Source: Pseudomonas lurida (GTDB lineage Bacteria; Pseudomonadota; Gammaproteobacteria; Pseudomonadales; Pseudomonadaceae). From it: a stretch of DNA of 50,827 nucleotides. Both the position numbers and the translations under genes were made by a program. The stretch's first letter is position 1, and each line of letters opens with the position of its first letter. Positions 47,231 through 50,827 of the stretch are shown piece after piece. Location of the stretch: the NCBI RefSeq assembly GCF_013522705.1, contig NZ_JAAMRE010000041.1, positions 1-50,827 of the forward strand. Reading direction: 5' to 3'. The notes under the pieces are model-generated. The model saw nothing but the letters and a program-made list of their open reading frames with translations. It had not been told where the DNA came from and searched no databases.

Positions 47231-48541
47231 ATGCAAGTTTCTGTTGAAAATACTACTGCTCTCGAGCGCCGCCTGAGCATCACCGTGCCGGCAGAGCGTA
47301 TCGAGACTGCGGTCAACAAGCGTCTGCAGCAGACTGCCCAGAAGGCCAAGATCGCTGGTTTCCGTCCAGGCAAAGTGCCGATGAGCGAAATCAAGCGTCG
47401 TTTTGGTGCCGATGCGCGTCAGGAAGCTGTCGGTGACGTGATCCAGGCTTCCTTTTATGAAGCCGTGGTCGAGCAAAAGCTGAACCCGGCTGGCTCGCCT
47501 TCGATCGAGCCCAAGTCCCTGGAAGCGGGCAAGGACCTGGAATACGTTGCCGTATTCGAAGTGTTCCCTGAGTTCGAAGTTGCCGGCTTCGACGGTATCG
47601 CTATTGAGCGCCTGAGCGCTGAAGTGGCTGACTCCGATCTGGACAACATGCTGGAAATCCTGCGCAAGCAGAACACGCGCTTCGAAGTGGTTGAGCGTGC
47701 CGCCCAGACCGAAGACCAGCTGAACATCGATTTCGTTGGCAAGGTTGACGGCGAAGTATTCGCTGGCGGCTCTGCCAAAGGCACTCAGCTGGTGCTGGGT
47801 TCCAACCGCATGATCCCTGGATTCGAAGACGGCCTGGTTGGCGCTAAAGCCGGCGAAGAGCGCGTGTTGAACCTGACCTTCCCGGCTGACTATCAGAACC
47901 TGGACCTGGCCGGTAAGGCCGCCGAGTTCACCGTGACCGTCAACAGCGTTTCCGAGCCTAAGCTGCCAGAGCTGAACGAGGAATTCTTCGCTCAATTCGG
48001 CATCAAGGAAACCGGCATCGAAGGCTTCCGCGCCGAAGTTCGCAAGAACATGGAGCGTGAGCTGCGCCAGGCCATCAAGTCCAAGGTGAAGAACCAGGTC
48101 ATGGACGGTCTGCTGGCCGCCAATCCGATCGAAGTGCCTAAGGCTCTGCTGTCCAACGAAGTGGATCGCCTGCGCGTTCAAGCGGTTCAGCAGTTTGGTG
48201 GCAACATCAAGCCTGATCAACTGCCGGCCGAGCTGTTCGAAGAGCAAGCCAAGCGTCGTGTTGTGCTGGGTCTGATCGTGGCTGAAGTGGTCAAGCAGTA
48301 CGACCTCAAGCCTGACGAAGATCGCGTTCGCGAAATGATCCAGGAAATGGCTTCGGCCTACCAGGAGCCTGAGCAGGTCGTGGCTTGGTACTACAAGAAC
48401 GACCAGCAACTGAACGAAGTACGTTCGGTTGTGCTGGAAGAACAAGTTGTGGATACTGTTCTGCAGAAGGCTAAGGTGACCGATAAAGCGGTCTCTTACG
48501 AAGAAGCAGTCAAACCGGCGGAAGCAGCACAAGCCGACTGA
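47231..48541 (+). CDS. tig: Trigger factor, ribosome-associated chaperone and prolyl isomerase
   Basis: 436 aa from MQVSVENTTALERRLSI with GAGGAATAT upstream; an ATG 57 bp earlier is out of context. Ribosome-binding loop GFRPGKVPMSEIKRRFG in the N domain, FKBP-type middle domain (DQLNIDFVGKVDGEVFAGGSA region and RMIPGFEDGLVGAKAGE), then the helical C domain. It binds nascent chains at the exit tunnel. The codon choice is smoother than in flanking accessory genes, as for a highly expressed gene. First of tig-clpP-clpX. Confidence 0.96.
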   Translation: MQVSVENTTALERRLSITVPAERIETAVNKRLQQTAQKAKIAGFRPGKVPMSEIKRRFGADARQEAVGDVIQASFYEAVVEQKLNPAGSPSIEPKSLEAGKDLEYVAVFEVFPEFEVAGFDGIAIERLSAEVADSDLDNMLEILRKQNTRFEVVERAAQTEDQLNIDFVGKVDGEVFAGGSAKGTQLVLGSNRMIPGFEDGLVGAKAGEERVLNLTFPADYQNLDLAGKAAEFTVTVNSVSEPKLPELNEEFFAQFGIKETGIEGFRAEVRKNMERELRQAIKSKVKNQVMDGLLAANPIEVPKALLSNEVDRLRVQAVQQFGGNIKPDQLPAELFEEQAKRRVVLGLIVAEVVKQYDLKPDEDRVREMIQEMASAYQEPEQVVAWYYKNDQQLNEVRSVVLEEQVVDTVLQKAKVTDKAVSYEEAVKPAEAAQAD

Positions 48542-48567
48542 TTGTCCAACTCGTTGGAAATACAACC

Positions 48568-48592
48568 ATAAGCCAGCCTCGCGCTGGCTTAT
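48568..48592 (+). terminator. Stem-loop between tig and clpP
   Basis: ATAAGCCAGC and GCTGGCTTAT, a perfect 10-bp stem with loop CTCGC, followed by GCGTTTTC. Only four T, so it is probably a partial terminator that lowers clpP-clpX relative to tig. Confidence 0.75.
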
Positions 48593-48632
48593 GCGTTTTC
48601 AAGACATGACTATTTGGGAGTAACTGCAGAGC

Positions 48633-49268
48633 ATGTTCCGTAATTCCTATATTCAGCAGAACTCTGATATCCAGGCCGCCGGCGGCCTGGTCCCGATGGT
48701 TGTCGAGCAATCCGCTCGTGGCGAACGCGCCTATGACATCTATTCGCGCCTGCTAAAGGAGCGAGTGATCTTTCTGGTTGGTCCGGTAGAGGACTACATG
48801 GCCAACCTGATCTGTGCGCAGCTGCTGTTCCTTGAAGCGGAAAATCCGGACAAGGACATCCATCTTTACATCAACTCGCCGGGCGGTTCGGTGACGGCGG
48901 GCATGTCGATCTACGACACCATGCAGTTCATCAAGCCAAACGTATCGACCACCTGTATTGGTCAGGCCTGCAGCATGGGTGCGTTCCTGCTGACCGCCGG
49001 CGCTCACGGCAAGCGTTTCTGCCTGCCGAACTCCCGTGTAATGATTCACCAGCCGTTGGGTGGTTTCCAGGGTCAGGCGTCGGACATCGAGATTCACGCC
49101 AAGGAAATCCTTTTTATCCGCGAGCGCTTGAACACGCTGATGGCCAAGCACAGTGGACGCACCCTTGAAGAAATCGAGCGCGATACCAACCGCGACAATT
49201 TCATGAGTGCAGAAATGGCGCGTGAATACGGGTTGATCGACGCAGTGATTGACCACCGCCCCGCATAA
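48633..49268 (+). CDS. clpP: ATP-dependent Clp protease proteolytic subunit
   Basis: 211 aa serine peptidase forming the double heptamer ring. Catalytic Ser in IGQACSMGAFLLTAG, His in VMIHQPLGGFQGQA, and Asp in ERDTNRDNFMSAEMA. The oxyanion segment INSPGGSVTAGMSIYDTM is present. The start MFRNSYIQQNSDIQ is preceded by GGGAG at a long 12-base distance. Confidence 0.96.
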   Translation: MFRNSYIQQNSDIQAAGGLVPMVVEQSARGERAYDIYSRLLKERVIFLVGPVEDYMANLICAQLLFLEAENPDKDIHLYINSPGGSVTAGMSIYDTMQFIKPNVSTTCIGQACSMGAFLLTAGAHGKRFCLPNSRVMIHQPLGGFQGQASDIEIHAKEILFIRERLNTLMAKHSGRTLEEIERDTNRDNFMSAEMAREYGLIDAVIDHRPA

Positions 49269-49312
49269 TATAAGCCGCTCAAAATAAGGCTGATCGGCGT
49301 GTCCGATCATCG

Positions 49313-49332
49313 GCGGGCTTGAAAAAGCCCGC
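49313..49332 (+). terminator. Stem-loop between clpP and clpX
   Basis: GCGGGCTT-GAAA-AAGCCCGC, a perfect 8-bp stem with a GAAA tetraloop, no T run after it. Likely an attenuator or mRNA processing structure. Confidence 0.65.
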
Positions 49333-49380
49333 ATAAGCCTTCATCTTGTGTTGCAAGCCTATCGGATTTGGATCGAACGA

Positions 49381-50664
49381 ATGACTGACACCCGCAACGG
49401 CGAGGACAACGGCAAGCTGCTCTATTGCTCCTTCTGTGGCAAAAGCCAGCATGAAGTACGCAAATTGATTGCCGGCCCCTCGGTCTTTATCTGCGACGAG
49501 TGCGTCGACCTGTGCAATGACATCATCCGCGAGGAGGTGCAGGAAGCCCAGGCCGAGAGCAGCGCGCATAAATTGCCTTCGCCCAAAGAAATCAGCGGCA
49601 TCCTTGACCAGTATGTGATTGGTCAAGAGCGTGCGAAGAAGATTCTGGCCGTAGCGGTGTACAACCACTACAAGCGCTTGAATCAGCGAGACAAGAAAGG
49701 TGAGGAAGTCGAACTCGGCAAGAGCAACATCTTGCTGATCGGTCCTACAGGCTCGGGTAAGACCCTGCTTGCTGAGACCCTCGCTCGCCTGCTTAATGTT
49801 CCGTTCACCATCGCCGACGCCACCACCCTCACCGAGGCTGGCTATGTGGGCGAGGACGTCGAGAACATCATTCAGAAACTGCTGCAGAAGTGCGACTACG
49901 ATGTGGAGAAGGCCCAGATGGGTATCGTCTACATCGACGAAATCGACAAGATCTCGCGCAAGTCCGACAACCCGTCCATCACTCGTGATGTTTCTGGTGA
50001 AGGTGTGCAGCAGGCGCTATTGAAACTCATCGAAGGCACGGTGGCTTCCGTACCGCCGCAAGGTGGTCGCAAGCACCCGCAGCAGGAATTCCTTCAGGTT
50101 GATACGCGTAATATCCTGTTTATCTGTGGCGGTGCGTTCTCCGGTCTGGAAAAGGTTATTCAAAACCGTTCCACCCGTGGTGGCATCGGGTTCAGTGCGG
50201 AAGTGCGCAGCAAGGAAGAAGGCAAGAAGGTAGGCGAGTCCCTGCGTGAAGTCGAGCCTGACGATCTGGTCAAGTTCGGTCTGATCCCTGAGTTCGTTGG
50301 CCGTCTGCCGGTCCTGGCCACGTTGGACGAGCTGGATGAGGCTGCGTTGATTCAGATCCTCACCGAGCCGAAAAACGCGCTGACCAAGCAATACGCCAAG
50401 CTGTTCGAAATGGAAGGCGTCGACCTCGAGTTCCGTACCGACGCGCTCAAATCGGTGGCCAAGCGTGCACTGGAGCGTAAGACCGGCGCGCGCGGTTTGC
50501 GCTCGATCCTGGAAGGCGTACTGCTCGACACCATGTATGAAATCCCCTCGCAGTCCGAGGTGAGTAAAGTGGTGATCGACGAAAGCGTTATAGAAGGTAA
50601 GTCCAAGCCACTGTATATCTACGAAAACAGTGAGCCGGCTGCCAAGGCTGCGCCAGACGCGTAA
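49381..50664 (+). CDS. clpX: ATP-dependent Clp protease ATP-binding subunit ClpX
   Basis: 427 aa unfoldase from MTDTRNGEDNGKLLYC. The zinc finger has CSFCGKS and CDECVDLC; Walker A is GPTGSGKT, Walker B IVYIDEIDKI, sensor 2 region LERKTGARGLRSILE. The ClpP-docking loop IGF is visible in RGGIGFSAEV and the pore loop in GYVGEDVE. Usual length. The ORF start 33 bp upstream is not supported by a ribosome site. The lon gene usual downstream is not reached because an IS begins. Confidence 0.96.
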   Translation: MTDTRNGEDNGKLLYCSFCGKSQHEVRKLIAGPSVFICDECVDLCNDIIREEVQEAQAESSAHKLPSPKEISGILDQYVIGQERAKKILAVAVYNHYKRLNQRDKKGEEVELGKSNILLIGPTGSGKTLLAETLARLLNVPFTIADATTLTEAGYVGEDVENIIQKLLQKCDYDVEKAQMGIVYIDEIDKISRKSDNPSITRDVSGEGVQQALLKLIEGTVASVPPQGGRKHPQQEFLQVDTRNILFICGGAFSGLEKVIQNRSTRGGIGFSAEVRSKEEGKKVGESLREVEPDDLVKFGLIPEFVGRLPVLATLDELDEAALIQILTEPKNALTKQYAKLFEMEGVDLEFRTDALKSVAKRALERKTGARGLRSILEGVLLDTMYEIPSQSEVSKVVIDESVIEGKSKPLYIYENSEPAAKAAPDA

Positions 50665-50745
50665 GCGTTTCGCGGCATTCGTAAAGACAAAGGGGCCTCC
50701 AGCAGACTGTGTGAAAACCTAGCAATCTGTCCGGCCCTTTAAGAG

Positions 50746-50778
50746 AATGCTCCGTATCGAAAGATACGGAGCATTTTT
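50746..50778 (+). terminator. Hairpin inside the IS leader, before the transposase
   Basis: AATGCTCCGTATC-GAAA-GATACGGAGCATT, 13-bp perfect stem with a GAAA loop followed by TTT. It stands 5 bp before the transposase ATG, where it would stop readthrough from clpX or hide the ribosome site. Confidence 0.8.
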
Positions 50779-50782
50779 CGTT

Positions 50783-50827
50783 ATGGCCTACATACAAGGC
50801 GAGTCCCGCAGCCAGACCAGCCTGTTC
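50783..50827 (+). CDS. IS1182-family transposase, N-terminal fragment (runs off the window)
   Basis: Fifteen codons: MAYIQGESRSQTSLF, the characteristic start of IS1182-type DDE transposases of Pseudomonas. The rest is outside. No normal ribosome site is visible because the hairpin ends directly before it. Confidence 0.75.
   Translation, partial: MAYIQGESRSQTSLF

Larger units (their letters stand above)
50699..50827 (+). mobile_element. Left end of an IS1182-type insertion sequence (boundary approximate)
   Basis: About 35 bp after the clpX stop the sequence changes to AGCAGACTGTGTGAAAACC, of the kind seen at IS1182-family ends, followed by a transposase start. The left boundary is estimated because the right end is outside the window. 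Just before it AAAGGGGCC looks like half of the native clpX terminator. Confidence 0.6.

Overview
The window reads as a chromosomal segment of a Pseudomonas of the P. fluorescens group. Supporting signs are the clpP-clpX-trigger factor block, the ped/exa-type PQQ alcohol oxidation locus, the pyrimidine catabolism cluster, high G+C with strong third-position bias, and many REP-type palindromes built on the core GGGGGCTTGCCCCC. An IS3-family end lies at the left edge and the start of an IS1182-type element at the right edge. Organism and gene names come from recognising protein sequences by eye; no database search was run.

Layout. (1) 1-823: IS end and a 197-bp tandem repeat array. (2) 824-16151: alcohol/aldehyde oxidation locus. 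Leftward it has a LuxR-type response regulator, a CXXCW protein, an ABC exporter pair, a beta-propeller and a substrate-binding protein. Rightward it has cytochrome c550, a binding protein, a SoxYZ-like carrier, a zinc hydrolase, one PQQ dehydrogenase of the lanthanide (D-Y-D) type, an aldehyde dehydrogenase, an orphan pqqA, an iron alcohol dehydrogenase and a hybrid kinase. A decayed sensor-kinase start marks where a P. putida-like pedS2-pedR2-pedE block would sit. (3) 16229-20663: DASS anion transporter and an EmrAB-like MFS/HlyD pair. (4) 20674-24938: hexuronate oxidation genes with GTCATACG-type operators. (5) 25132-26358: copCD. (6) 26474-34826: reductive pyrimidine degradation. (7) 34888-36666: a REP transposase (RAYT) gene, then a low-G+C islet carrying a broken type-44 polymorphic toxin and its probable immunity gene, flanked by 93-bp direct repeats. 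(8) 36729-42511: tripartite RND pump. (9) 42704-46145: small envelope proteins, pbpG and folD. (10) 46278-46942: tRNA Arg-His-Leu-His. (11) 47231-50664: tig-clpP-clpX, then the IS.

How it works together. In the PQQ locus a periplasmic quinoprotein oxidises alcohols and aldehydes and passes electrons to cytochrome c550, and the aldehyde dehydrogenase finishes the oxidation. The accessory genes are conserved companions of unknown mechanism. Two sequence motifs recur at the promoters of this locus and look like operators. The most noteworthy points are: the locus has only the lanthanide-type enzyme and has lost the sensor that switches between enzymes in P. putida; it carries a stand-alone pqqA; and a toxin-immunity islet with a dead toxin and an intact immunity gene is bracketed by REP doublets beside a RAYT.
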